From positions 992,001 to 1,056,000 of the forward strand of contig NZ_CP132957.1 of assembly GCF_030863805.1 (NCBI RefSeq): a stretch of 64,000 nt of DNA, in the 5' to 3' direction. This stretch comes from Kineothrix sp. MB12-C1 (lineage in GTDB: Bacteria; Bacillota; Clostridia; Lachnospirales; Lachnospiraceae). The notes beneath the pieces were generated by a model. It saw nothing but the letters and a program-made list of their open reading frames with translations, did no database searches and was not told the DNA's origin. Shown piece by piece: positions 8,401 through 15,330 of the stretch. How positions within the stretch are numbered: the stretch's first letter is position 1; every line of letters starts with the position of its first letter. The translations under genes were made by a program, and so were the position numbers.

Positions 8401-10670
8401 CAATTCTCGTTAATTTCCACTCCGTCATGCTGATAGTCAATGGAAATCACTTTTCCATCATAATTGAGCCGCTTATGGCCGCCATTTTCCAGACCGCCGG
8501 AGTAGCCGCCGGTGCCATGCTCTTTTTTCAATACAGCAACACGGTCTTTCTTGCCCGGAAAAGATACCATTGCCTGATAAATCCGCTGCTTGCCACCTAC
8601 AAAACCGGCACTGCTTCTCAGGATGTCATCAATGATTTCCTGTTTGGAGGGAGGTGCAGGCGTATTGGGATTTACATAGAGGTTGTCTGCTATGAGCAGT
8701 GCAATATTGGCGGCAACCTGTTCCCATGTCAGGTGAATTTTAACGCTTTCCTCCGATTCAAGGATATGAAGATGCAGACCGTCATCATAAGTCCTCGCTT
8801 TTATCAGAATCCCATCCAGTTCAATTTCCCGTCTGCCACCACCGTAAGTTCTACGAACAAAATCAGCTCTCAGGTCAGTATCCTGCTCCCCCTCAAAGTA
8901 ATGCTGAATGGTTTGTTGGAGATACAGTGACTTGGACTGATCCCGCAAGAAGGAATGGATATACCGGCTGTCGGCAGTTTCCGAGGATTCAAACTCCATT
9001 TCCGGCTCATCTTCATCCGCCGCGCCCTGCATCTCGCCCATTTCATCCGGTATGGAGAAATCGTCAAGCATGCTGTCGGCGGAGCTGTACGGGTAAGCAC
9101 CCATCAAAATGAGTTGATCAATGCGGTTTGTAAGCTCTGCATAGCTGGCAGCAAACTGCTGTCCCTCTGTTTCAAAGATCAGACCTTCGCTGTCGGCACG
9201 GATATTCAGGATGTAGTCGCCGGTTTTGGTCATGTACTCCGTATCCAGCTTGCCGTAAAAGGCTTTCAGAATTTTTGCCTTGGTGGTCTGCTTATGACCG
9301 CCCTCAAAGAATTTGTAAATCTCCGATACCCATTCCCGCGTATCAGGTGTCAGGTCATCGGCGCAAAGCACCACATCAATGAGGTCGGAGATTTCTTCCT
9401 CATCCAACGGCTGGACCGTTTCGGATGGTATCGAAGCCGAAGCCTCCGGCTCTGATTTCGGCGGGACAGCAAAAAAGCCGCCCACAGACGGCTGTTTACC
9501 ATCTGTGGGCGGCTCTGCGGTTTGTGTTATCGGGGTTGCAGTACCAATTCGCTGATTACGATTTCCTCCGCTGTGGAGGTTATCATGCTCATGTGACCGG
9601 CTCTCTCCAGCGTATCCTCGGTGTCCGGCATCGGCTGGACCGTGAGAAGCTCCTGTATCAGACGCTCTTTGCGGTTCTCGGCTTCCTCGTCCACTTTCAG
9701 AATCATTTCGTTGATTTTGCCCTGTGCCACCAGCTCCGACAGGCGGTGCGGGTGATTCTCCAGCATGAAGTTCTTCCACAGGCTCCCGAATCTGCCTACC
9801 GGCGTCCGGTCGGTTTCCGCGTTCTTCGAGATTTGCAGTTCGGGGTACATCAGGCCGTCCTCGCCCTGCCGGTAACTGAGGTTCATTAACGGTTCGGTTC
9901 TCATAAATTTGGCTCCTTTCGCTTTTGATCTGCTGAATTTCCTGATAAACTTCTTTCAGGATGGGTCTGGCAAGGGAAACCGTACAGCTTCCCATTGCCA
10001 TAAATAGCTCCAAGCTGTTAAAGTGACTGATATTCTCAAAGGCATTCCGCTCAAACAGCTCTGCGGAAAGCCCGCATTTTTGAAACACGGTGTAGGCGAC
10101 GCTGTCGGTGACAAGCTCAGTAAATTCCACTTTCACCGCTTCGATGGGCGCATCGTAAAGCACACTGCTTTCGTCGCATACCTTGAAGTTTTCCATGTAC
10201 TTCGGTAAAAACTGCCGCGCTCTCTGCTGTACCAGTTTATACAGGCACAGCTCTATGCCGGAGGTAGGGGTATGGTACTTTTCATGGAATTTAACCAGCA
10301 GGCTGGGCTTGTACTGATCCTCCAGCTCCCACAGATAGCTTAAAACCCGTTTGAAGCTCTGTTCGTCACCATTGGTATCCATAATATCAAACAAATGCTT
10401 TAAGCTGGCGGTGGGGTTTGCCATGTCAATGACCGCAATACCCTTTGCCCCTCTGTTAATGCTGCGGTTAATCCGCCTGTCATGCCACTCGTCAAAGGTG
10501 GCAAGCTGAGTGGCGTCGGGGCGCTGGGCGTAAATCAGAACGGCGTTGTCAAAAGATCGCTTATAGTACCTTGCCGCACAGGACAGCAGACCTTTCCACT
10601 CCGCAGGGCTTTTCGTATATTCCTGTACCGACTTTTTATATAGGTCGGCCAGAATGGTTACCTTGCTCAA
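2466..10670 (-). CDS. Giant ICE protein: ArdC-like N-terminus, N6-adenine methylase and SNF2-type helicase
   Basis: A 2734-residue protein of the kind carried by Tn1549-like conjugative elements. In order: an LtrC/ArdC-like N-terminal domain (residues about 1-110), an R/G/E/P-rich linker (about 250-400), a methylase core with motif I LDPALGTGNFF (about 1082) and GNVPF (about 1143; an N-P-P-F variant), then a superfamily 2 helicase with AHEVGAGKT (about 1783), DEAH (about 1948) and RNGRILRQG (about 2278), and an acidic tail. Such proteins are thought to protect or process element DNA during transfer; that role is inferred. Its ATG overlaps the parB stop by 4 bp. The linker (residues about 256-381) is also coded in another frame as tnpV. 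Base composition is more GC-rich than the downstream chromosome. Confidence 0.9.
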   Translation of the reverse strand: MSKVTILADLYKKSVQEYTKSPAEWKGLLSCAARYYKRSFDNAVLIYAQRPDATQLATFDEWHDRRINRSINRGAKGIAVIDMANPTASLKHLFDIMDTNGDEQSFKRVLSYLWELEDQYKPSLLVKFHEKYHTPTSGIELCLYKLVQQRARQFLPKYMENFKVCDESSVLYDAPIEAVKVEFTELVTDSVAYTVFQKCGLSAELFERNAFENISHFNSLELFMAMGSCTVSLARPILKEVYQEIQQIKSERSQIYENRTVNEPQLPAGRGRPDVPRTANLEERGNRPDAGRQIREPVEELHAGESPAPPVGAGGTGQNQRNDSESGRGSREPQRASDTGASHGPADAGHRGYAGESRSHEHDNLHSGGNRNQRIGTATPITQTAEPPTDGKQPSVGGFFAVPPKSEPEASASIPSETVQPLDEEEISDLIDVVLCADDLTPDTREWVSEIYKFFEGGHKQTTKAKILKAFYGKLDTEYMTKTGDYILNIRADSEGLIFETEGQQFAASYAELTNRIDQLILMGAYPYSSADSMLDDFSIPDEMGEMQGAADEDEPEMEFESSETADSRYIHSFLRDQSKSLYLQQTIQHYFEGEQDTDLRADFVRRTYGGGRREIELDGILIKARTYDDGLHLHILESEESVKIHLTWEQVAANIALLIADNLYVNPNTPAPPSKQEIIDDILRSSAGFVGGKQRIYQAMVSFPGKKDRVAVLKKEHGTGGYSGGLENGGHKRLNYDGKVISIDYQHDGVEINENWTWDRAETRIMELVRQDQYLTEEDKAELEAQGKPLYIPAPESAQEAPDRQLTLFDMTPVAQDSYEDSTDDNNDSVIDGNSDEPQSLPFAEGDRIYYHDRVVEIVKFLHDGRTVEIGDISQLKNLNSLKITERVPLSELADCKPLKDHYTQGELASMVVEAVQSGNDSEEIKAAIQGVALVNQSNEEYNHAVKDDFHARAWGEGFNYRYSPDHHLYDGGPKTKCRNNIEAIRLLKELQAQGRLATAEERITLARFVGWGGLANALTPDKSGWEKEYAEIKGLLTDEEFQAAQKSTLTSYYTEQGVISHIYKGLENMGFRGGNILDPALGTGNFFSVLPDSMGGSKLYGCEIDPVPGHIAKHLYPDADIQVTGFEQTAFSDHFFDVMVGNVPFNSIKVDDPRYNKYNLPIHDYFIAKSLDKVRPGGMLALITSKFTMDKANSKMRKYIGGKAELLGAIRLPNNAFKQVAGTEATTDILFLKKREREIVPDEENSPWLSVEQNADGIPMNSYFIDHPEMVLGEMVFDESMFGNEKTTACHPIPGEDLNERLERAISYLDGEYIEATSEYEDEKEMLPESIPADPNVRNFSYGLVDSELYYRENSRMYKQNITGRKAERIRGMLEVTAAIRSLIDFQNSEYADLHELPTMEYEKQLQEHIAHLNHVYDAFVKKQGYLNSYANVMAFSRDSNAPLLRSIEAEQKDQKDVWEKTAIFYKATIKPKVMPKTVHSAEEALMVSLNVKGKLDLAYMSWLYQRPDHRKATPDEIIEELGDRIYQDPEDYTDNPHTGWKTADEYLSGYVRDKLTSAILKAEEKPERFRRNVEALKLVQPVPLTPQDISFTLGSTWIPPEIYQQFMYDTFQTAPGNQAGRFGIFLEFSRYSGAYHINNKSAERTSVTVNQSYGTDRMNAYDILETTLNLRPVEVKDPVDYIDPDTGEEKTKYVLNKKETILAREKQAEIKMAFESWLFADPERGASLTKLYNDRFNNIRPREYNGDDLLLPDMAEGITLRKHQRDVIAHGLYGDGNLLMAHEVGAGKTYAAIGLGYEMKRLGAIHKPLYAVPNHLVGEWATHYMKMYPNANILVAEKKDFEKKNRRRFVSRIATGEYDAVIMGHSSFELIGLSRERQLAAMEAEIEAITDAIAEQKFRAGKDWTLKQMEIFKSNLQFRYDRLFKAEKKDDVVSFEELGVDALFVDEAHAYKNNFSYTKMRNVAGITGVSSQRAMDMHQKCQYINELNDGRGVVYLTGTPISNTMAELYVLQKTLQPKALEERGLLMFDSWASTYGVIESSLEIKPEGSGYQMKNRFAKFHNLPELMNMFLMIADIKTADMLDLPTPKLETGAVQVIKAEITPEQKRIVMELAERAEKIRNGEVDSSEDNFLKLTLEARLLSTDPRAIDPELPDDPNTKLNVCARKAAEIYHETAENRLTQLIFCDMSTPKGDGSFNFYEATKDVLVAQGVKPEEITFIHDARTDVQREQLFEKVRTGEIRILMGSTGKMGTGMNVQNKLIALHHLDVPWRPSDLIQRNGRILRQGNDNPEISIFNYITEQTFDAYLWQILEQKQRYISQIMTGRSTLRSCEDVDSTMLQYAEFKALAVSDPRIKEKMETDNEISRLTVLKSSWQSQRNSLQYDISKRYPHEITSTEKKIVKMTADLEAYRQNKPAEFQMVIDGRTHEERTKAAEHFMVRSRKLGREVGDTLDMGSYAGFSVSLQRGMMSSVRIVLDGQRGYATDMGESALGNITRIENLAEHIAGDLEVSHGELADLHRQLEAAKLESQKLFPNEEKLAQLQRKKVELDLALEFKDSADEILEPDEDSTEAPEEEPNGEESTAVRTQPPSARLTLEQKLYQKLAVFAGPILDGDAYYMKLKSDGFEDLVLEAIGNGEYSIAHYYTQNGDAMRDPEITFTIDKRNMSIHPTSFLQDNVGLFYETAQAKPSMVQDLKEFMSQWFTNIAGQGFEPEKVSVYASEDEEENEFDR
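9527..9904 (-). CDS. tnpV: TnpV-like protein nested out of frame in the helicase gene
   Basis: A 125-residue open frame on the same strand as, but in a different frame from, the methylase-helicase gene. It resembles the TnpV family of transposon-encoded proteins (PF14198): LSYRQ near the start, VGRFGSLWKNFMLENHP in the middle, KVDEEAENR, and a C-terminal AEEIVISELV. An AAAGGAG sequence lies 8 nt before its ATG, a better ribosome site than chance would give. TnpV function is unknown. The family match comes from remembered motifs. The position inside an unbroken host frame makes this a dual-coding region. Confidence 0.75.
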   Translation of the reverse strand: MRTEPLMNLSYRQGEDGLMYPELQISKNAETDRTPVGRFGSLWKNFMLENHPHRLSELVAQGKINEMILKVDEEAENRKERLIQELLTVQPMPDTEDTLERAGHMSMITSTAEEIVISELVLQPR

Positions 10671-11704
10671 GTCATTACCACCTCCTGATTCTGTTGTTCA
10701 AAGTATAAAGCCAGTGCCTTATCAATGGTTTCCTCAATTTCCTTTTGGGTCTGCTGTGGAGTAAAATACTTGGAAATCACGGCAGGCTTGATTTTAACGG
10801 GCTGCGGCTTACTGCTTTTGGGTTTGCGGGTTTTCTCGCCGGAGAGGATTTGCAAAATAGCGGTATCGCTCAGTTTTCCGGTTTCGTAGTAGCTATGGAA
10901 CAGCTCCGCTTTTTTCATGTCCACCTTATAGCTGTCGGACTCCATGAGGTCGGCAATCTGCTGTTGCTTTTCCGTATCCTCTACAAAGGAGAGATCATAG
11001 GCGGCAAGGAAAGCAATTTCTTCGGTATCAACCCGTGAAATCAGAGGGTCAATTAAGTTTGAAATACGGATGTATTTTGCTACCTTATCCCGTGAAAGGC
11101 CATAATCCTGACCAAGTTTTTCTCTGCTTTTCAACTTGTGCTGAGGTTCAGCCAAAGTTTCATTTTCGCTGGTATCATGCGGGTTTAAGAGCATTTCAAT
11201 CTCTGCTAAAAGGTCATTTCGCTTACCCTGACACTTCATAGCTTCATAATGCTGGGCAAGGCAGTAGGCACGTTCCGAATGGCTCATGTCAGAGAAAGAG
11301 CGCTGGCGAAGATTGGTTTCCGTAACGATTAAAACGGCGTCCTCATGGGTGAGGTTTTCACGGATGATAACGGGGCCATGGGTCAGTCCCGCAAGCTGGG
11401 CGGCATTTTTACGGTTGTGTCCGCTGAGAATGATATACCGCCCGTCCTCGGTATGCCAAAGGATTATCGGGAGCAGGATGCCAAATTGCCGGATGCTTTC
11501 CACCATATCATCAAGCTGCTGACCCTCATAGAGCTTGAACCTGTGATTTGGAAAGGACTCCATAATACTGAAATCCATTTCCGTGATACCGCCCTGCACA
11601 GGAGCAGGGGCGGTATCACTTTCACTGGTAATTCCTTGCTGCGGTTCAATGCTCAACATTTCTTGAAAATCCACAAAACGGGCTTTCGGTTTTGGTGTAG
11701 CCAT
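10667..11704 (-). CDS. ParB/Spo0J-family partition protein of the mobile element
   Basis: A ParB-like protein of 345 residues. The N-terminal ParB domain (about 50-150) includes LDDMVESIRQFGILLPI and the CTP-binding-type box LSGHNRKNAAQLAG. A helix-turn-helix follows (SREKLGQDYGLSRDKVAKYIR, about 200-220). It would bind centromere-like sites and act with the adjacent ParA in keeping the excised element. Its stop overlaps the giant helicase ATG (ATGA), and it starts 2 nt after the parA stop, so the three genes form one operon. Confidence 0.9.
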   Translation of the reverse strand: MATPKPKARFVDFQEMLSIEPQQGITSESDTAPAPVQGGITEMDFSIMESFPNHRFKLYEGQQLDDMVESIRQFGILLPIILWHTEDGRYIILSGHNRKNAAQLAGLTHGPVIIRENLTHEDAVLIVTETNLRQRSFSDMSHSERAYCLAQHYEAMKCQGKRNDLLAEIEMLLNPHDTSENETLAEPQHKLKSREKLGQDYGLSRDKVAKYIRISNLIDPLISRVDTEEIAFLAAYDLSFVEDTEKQQQIADLMESDSYKVDMKKAELFHSYYETGKLSDTAILQILSGEKTRKPKSSKPQPVKIKPAVISKYFTPQQTQKEIEETIDKALALYFEQQNQEVVMT

Positions 11705-11706
11705 GA

Positions 11707-12519
11707 TTATACGCTCCTTTCCGCAGTTTTGCCCTGCTCCTTGGACAGAAGTTCGTCCACGAATTGCTCATAGGCGATTGCAGCAGGATTTTCCGGCACA
11801 AATTCACAGATGGTCTGATGGTACAGCACGGCTTCCGCCACCTTAATGGAACGGGGAATGCGGGTTTTGAAAATAGGAACCTTATCAGCGAAGCCCTGCT
11901 GAATCATATCGTTTACCTGTGCGGAAAGAATGGTATTAGCGGAATCCATGGTAATCAGGATACCCTCAATACGCAGGCGGTGATTGCTGTTTTTCTGAAT
12001 GAGCTGATAATGTTTCAGCAATTCCGCAAGCCCCTGCGCAGACAAAAGTTCCGCCTGCGTCGGGATGATAAGGCTGTCGGCACACATCATCACGTTAATC
12101 ATTGGCGTACCCATTTGGGGCATACAGTCGATGATGATGTAGTCATAGTCATCCTTGATGGTATCAACATATCGTGTCAGGATATGTTCACGGAAATCCA
12201 CATTGCAGAGATTTCGCTCAAGGGTAAAAAGCTGCGTGTTGGAGGGAATCAAGTCAACCCCGCACTTAGTTTTGAATATGTAGCTGTCAGGCGCGGGCAA
12301 TGGCTCGTCCTCAACCAGCCTGCGTATCAGGGTGTTAATTGTCACCTCCAGCTTATTGGTGTTCTTCACACCGGAAATAATGCTTGAGTGTCCCTGACCG
12401 TCAAAGTCAATCAGGGCGGTACGGTGTCCTCTCTTGGACAGGAGATAGGCAAGCGTGGTTGCCGTGGCTGTTTTTCCCACGCCACCCTTTTCATTGATAA
12501 TCGCAATAATTTTTGCCAT
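11707..12519 (-). CDS. ParA-family partition ATPase of the mobile element
   Basis: A ParA/Soj-type ATPase of about 270 residues with the deviant Walker A EKGGVGKTATATTLA directly after the start, switch motif DFDGQGHSS, and Walker B-like YDYIIIDCMPQMG. The open frame runs up to 12621, but ATG 12517-12519 is chosen because AAAGGAG lies 9 nt upstream and the family begins at MAKIIAI. The extra upstream codons pass through a hairpin and repeat region and are unlikely to be coding. It is the first gene of the parA-parB-helicase operon and lies about 100 bp from the collagen gene that marks host DNA. Confidence 0.92.
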   Translation of the reverse strand: MAKIIAIINEKGGVGKTATATTLAYLLSKRGHRTALIDFDGQGHSSIISGVKNTNKLEVTINTLIRRLVEDEPLPAPDSYIFKTKCGVDLIPSNTQLFTLERNLCNVDFREHILTRYVDTIKDDYDYIIIDCMPQMGTPMINVMMCADSLIIPTQAELLSAQGLAELLKHYQLIQKNSNHRLRIEGILITMDSANTILSAQVNDMIQQGFADKVPIFKTRIPRSIKVAEAVLYHQTICEFVPENPAAIAYEQFVDELLSKEQGKTAERSV

Positions 12520-12536
12520 CGGCGCACTCCTTTCTT

Positions 12537-12572
12537 GGGTAAATGATTTGGGTAAGGGGTAAATAGGGTAAA
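12537..12572. repeat. Four GGGTAA(A) direct repeats upstream of parA
   Basis: The plus strand carries GGGTAA at 12537, 12550, 12557 and 12566, four copies in 36 bp, between the parA ribosome-binding site and the hairpin at 12577. Spacings are 13, 7 and 9 bp. Short repeats directly before a parA gene are commonly operators or ParB-binding sites; that use is inferred. Confidence 0.55.
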
Positions 12573-12634
12573 AAAATTGGACTAAGATTAGCGAAAAACC
12601 CTTTGATATAGCGGTTTTCACTTACTTAGTCCAA
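12570..12634 (-). terminator. Large hairpin at the collagen-gene/mobile-element junction
   Basis: TTGGACTAAG (12577-12586) pairs with CTTAGTCCAA (12625-12634), extended by AT pairs to 12 bp. An inner stem GAAAACC/GGTTTTTC lies between the arms, and on the minus strand seven T follow. It can serve as the terminator of the collagen gene, whose last four sense codons and stop lie in the distal arm and loop. It may instead mark the end of the mobile element, because host-type and element-type genes meet here. Confidence 0.6.
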
Positions 12635-13469
12635 TTATAACAGAGTCACCTGTTGCTCCTGTTGCTCCCGCTGGACCTTCCGGGCCTGCTGGACCTATCG
12701 GACCCTGAGGGCCTTCCGGACCTATCGGACCTTGAGGACCGGTTGCTCCCGTTGCTCCCGCCGGACCCTGAGGACCTTCCGGACCTATCGGACCTTGAGG
12801 ACCGGTTGCTCCTGTAGGACCCTGAGGACCTTCTGGACCTATCGGACCTTGAGGACCGGTTGCTCCCGTTGCTCCCGCCGGACCCTGGGGGCCTTCCGGA
12901 CCTTCCGGGCCTGCTGGACCGGTTGCTCCTGTTGCTCCCGCCGGACCCTGGGGACCTTCCGGACCTATCGGACCTTGAGGACCGGTTGCTCCTGTTGCTC
13001 CCGCCGGACCCTGAGGACCTTCTGGACCTATCGGACCTTGAGGGCCGGTCGCTCCTGTAGGACCCTGAGGACCTTCTGGACCTATCGGACCTTGAGGGCC
13101 GGTCGCTCCTGTAGGACCCTGAGGACCTTCTGGACCGGGAGGACCTTCCGGACCGGGAGGGCCAGGAGGGCCTTCCATAGTAGACGCGGCAAGGGCACTT
13201 TCCATCTTTGCTTTCAAAAGAAGCTGGTTTTGCATGGTTCCATCCAAAATATCACGTACATTCCTATTTACCTCAAGAATTTCTTCAATGGTAGCATCGG
13301 AACCGGTCATTCCTGGAAGTGTTCCAAGTGCATATTGAATTTTCTCTCCTTCAGCATTTATGATATGACTCAGTCCCAACTCTTCCATGGCAATGGAAGT
13401 CAAGATATAATTTACCGCTTCATCGCGGCTGATGGGAGTTGTTAACTCCGGAAATCTTGGTAATGACAT
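12618..13469 (-). CDS. Collagen-like spore-surface protein 1 (headless)
   Basis: A 283-residue protein. Residues 1-99 are the shared N-terminal domain ([20 protein letters not shown]...), residues 100 to about 272 are an uninterrupted collagen domain of about 57 Gly-X-Y triplets ([15 protein letters not shown]), and only about ten residues (DSVIIGLSK) follow. The three sister genes carry 139-233 residues of globular head after their repeats, so this copy looks truncated, probably by the mobile element ending next to it. The promoter is of sigma-K type, so late mother-cell expression and an exosporium or spore-surface place are inferred. The repeated DNA is prone to length change. Confidence 0.88.
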   Translation of the reverse strand: MSLPRFPELTTPISRDEAVNYILTSIAMEELGLSHIINAEGEKIQYALGTLPGMTGSDATIEEILEVNRNVRDILDGTMQNQLLLKAKMESALAASTMEGPPGPPGPEGPPGPEGPQGPTGATGPQGPIGPEGPQGPTGATGPQGPIGPEGPQGPAGATGATGPQGPIGPEGPQGPAGATGATGPAGPEGPEGPQGPAGATGATGPQGPIGPEGPQGPTGATGPQGPIGPEGPQGPAGATGATGPQGPIGPEGPQGPIGPAGPEGPAGATGATGDSVIIGLSK

Positions 13470-13512
13470 GTTTTTTCTCCTTATTGTACTGTTGTTATTT
13501 TATCTTCAATAA

Positions 13513-13576
13513 TATTCTATGTACGACAAAGAGATCGGTTCCCTATTTATGACATATCTTGTCGTATTTTGTCATA
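13513..13576 (-). promoter_or_regulatory. Sigma-K-type promoter and upstream box, collagen gene 1
   Basis: Read on the minus strand, AAC (13538-13540), 16 nt, then CATAGAATA (13513-13521) fits the sigma-K consensus AC-N16-CATAnnnTA. Directly upstream (13541-13576) is a box with repeated TATGACA-like units shared by all four collagen genes. AAGGAG precedes the ATG. Confidence 0.7.
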
Positions 13577-13690
13577 AGTTTAAATGACACGCTATTTGGT
13601 ATTTCTTCACCTGATTATGTGAAATATAATAAACTATAGCGGAAAAGGAAAGGGATGCCTCCTCCTATGAGTCTAGAAAACATAGTTTAG

Positions 13691-13728
13691 GAAAAGATAG
13701 GCAGAAGATATCCTCCGCCTATCTTTTC
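13691..13728. terminator. Hairpin terminator downstream of collagen gene 2
   Basis: GAAAAGATAGGC (13691-13702) pairs with GCCTATCTTTTC (13717-13728), a perfect 12-bp stem with a short U-rich tail in both directions. It lies beyond the repeat element that follows collagen gene 2. Confidence 0.6.
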
Positions 13729-13746
13729 TTTAAAACTGATTGATTA

Positions 13747-13893
13747 TAACAGTTCAGTCCCCTCACTGTTACAAAAGCAAAGATTGCTTTGTGAAAATTC
13801 ATCAAAATCACCTTCAGTGATGGGATTTTCACTCGCGCTTCTACGCCTTCTTACGGTCAGCGCAGTAAATGCGCAGACCTGCTGAATAGTTGC
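13747..13893. repeat. Long structured copy of dispersed palindromic repeat (copy A)
   Basis: About 147 bp. It starts with the short palindrome TAACAGT-TCAGTCCCCTC-ACTGTTA and ends with GACCTGCTGAATAGTTG, whose complement matches the left end. Internal hairpins include AAGCAA...TTGCTT and GCGCAGTAAATGCGC. The copy at 18100-18258 shares ends, order of hairpins and the last hairpin exactly. It lies between collagen genes 1 and 2. Confidence 0.7.
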
Positions 13894-13911
13894 GTTTGAT
13901 TATCTATTTGT

Positions 13912-14967
13912 TTAATTCAGCTTTATAATCGTAAGCGAAGCGCCTTGCCCGAGAGTTGCAATATCCCCTGATCCACCAAATAATATAAGCGAAATGACGG
14001 CATTGGCCAGCAATTGTATAAGGCAAGTCAAAGAGGCAGAAAGAAGATTCTCGCCTGTCACAGAATCTGTAATAGATGGTAGATAAACTGTGGGCGTGGG
14101 CAGCGCTCCGGCAGATATAGCAACGCCAATCGGCGGGTTATCAACCGTTACATCAACCGTGTAAGCAACTAGATAGGTTCCAGCGTCAGTTACCTGGAAT
14201 TGCGTGTTTCCTGCAATCGGGGTAATACCAAGAGAACTGACCTCGGTATCGAGGTCTATAGGTGTTCCCCCATTAATCAATAGATCTAGTGTATAGGTTC
14301 CCGCATCTTGAAAGGCAAAAAAAGCGGTTTGCGTTGGAGTGGGGCCTTCTGGGCCTTGAGGGCCTTCTGGACCTTCCGGACCTGTTGCTCCTATCGGGCC
14401 CTGAGGACCTTCCGGACCTTCCGGACCTGTTGCTCCTATCGGACCCTGGGGACCTTCCGGGCCTTCCGGACCTGTTGCTCCTATCGGACCCTGAGGACCT
14501 TCTGGACCTTCCGGACCTGTTGCTCCTATCGGACCCTGGGGACCTTCCGGACCTGTTGCTCCTATCGGGCCCTGAGGACCTTCTGGACCCTGAGGGCCTG
14601 TTGATCCTTCCGGACCCTGAGGACCTTCTGGACCCTGAGGGCCTTCCGGACCGGGAGGACCAGGAGGGCCTTCCATAGTGGATGCGGAAAGGGCACGTTC
14701 CATCTTTGCCTTCAAAAGAAGCTGGTTCTGCATGGTTCCATCCAAAATATCACGTACATTCCTGTTTACCTCTAGAATTTCTTCAATGGTTGCATCGGAA
14801 CCGTCCATACCTGGAAGTGTTCCAAGTGCATACTGAATTTTTTCTCCTTCGGTATTTATAATATGGCTCAGTCCCAATTCCTCCATGGCAATGGAGGTCA
14901 AGATAAGATTTACTGCTTCATCGCGGCTGATGGAAGTTGTTAACTCCGGAAATCTTGGTAATGACAT
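13912..14967 (-). CDS. Collagen-like spore-surface protein 2
   Basis: A 351-residue protein with the shared N-terminal domain (1-99), about 37 Gly-X-Y triplets (100 to about 210; dominant unit [15 protein letters not shown]) and a 141-residue C-terminal head rich in beta-strand-forming residues ([22 protein letters not shown], ending SLTIIKLN). The head resembles the C1q/BclA-type jelly-roll trimerisation domains that cap collagen-like spore filaments; this is recognised by pattern only. It has the same sigma-K-type promoter and upstream box as its sisters. A surface location on the spore is inferred. Confidence 0.87.
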   Translation of the reverse strand: MSLPRFPELTTSISRDEAVNLILTSIAMEELGLSHIINTEGEKIQYALGTLPGMDGSDATIEEILEVNRNVRDILDGTMQNQLLLKAKMERALSASTMEGPPGPPGPEGPQGPEGPQGPEGSTGPQGPEGPQGPIGATGPEGPQGPIGATGPEGPEGPQGPIGATGPEGPEGPQGPIGATGPEGPEGPQGPIGATGPEGPEGPQGPEGPTPTQTAFFAFQDAGTYTLDLLINGGTPIDLDTEVSSLGITPIAGNTQFQVTDAGTYLVAYTVDVTVDNPPIGVAISAGALPTPTVYLPSITDSVTGENLLSASLTCLIQLLANAVISLILFGGSGDIATLGQGASLTIIKLN

Positions 14968-15010
14968 GTTTTTTCTCCTTATCGTACTGTTATTATTTTA
15001 TCTTCAATAG

Positions 15011-15076
15011 TATTCTATGTATAATAAAGAGGTTTGTTCCCTGTTTATGGCATATCTTGTCATAATCTGTCATATC
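15011..15076 (-). promoter_or_regulatory. Sigma-K-type promoter and upstream box, collagen gene 2
   Basis: On the minus strand AAC (15036-15038), 16 nt, CATAGAATA (15011-15019). The conserved TATGACA-repeat box occupies 15039-15076. This is the same architecture as genes 1 and 3. Confidence 0.7.
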
Positions 15077-15238
15077 TTTTAAATGGGCAACCACATAATA
15101 AAGTACTTCCTACCGAAAGGATAAAAGATTAAATTATCAACTTTTTCACACCTTGCTCACAGTGCTCAGGAAGATATTTCGACCTTATTGATTCTTACAA
15201 TATTCTGTCTTCCCTGTGCAGAAGTAATTTCACAAAAA

Positions 15239-15265
15239 TGCCAGGGCAGTTTTACTACCCTGGCA
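15239..15265 (-). terminator. Terminator of collagen gene 3
   Basis: TGCCAGGG (15239-15246) pairs with CCCTGGCA (15258-15265). On the minus strand the stem is followed by ATTTTTG. It lies 65 bp beyond the collagen gene 3 stop, and a near-identical copy is found at 16737-16761. Confidence 0.8.
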
Positions 15266-15330
15266 CAGAAAACTCAATGAATATTCTGATGCAAGTATTT
15301 CGGACAGAACCTGAATAATCTTATAAGATA

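Noticed and set aside
9490-9920. TnpV as a recent insertion that disrupted the helicase gene
   Set aside because: The helicase frame continues without a break, and the linker it encodes looks like those I recall in related proteins; no terminal repeats or duplications flank the segment.
12730-13140. Regular short repeats resembling a CRISPR array
   Set aside because: The units are 9-36-bp Gly-X-Y codons with no unique spacers and no cas genes nearby.
12732-13445. Long plus-strand open frame of RTCCSC- and TFRTL-type repeats opposite collagen gene 1, with similar frames opposite genes 2 and 4
   Set aside because: These are complements of Gly-X-Y codons; the frames have no ribosome site and repeat only because the collagen coding is periodic.
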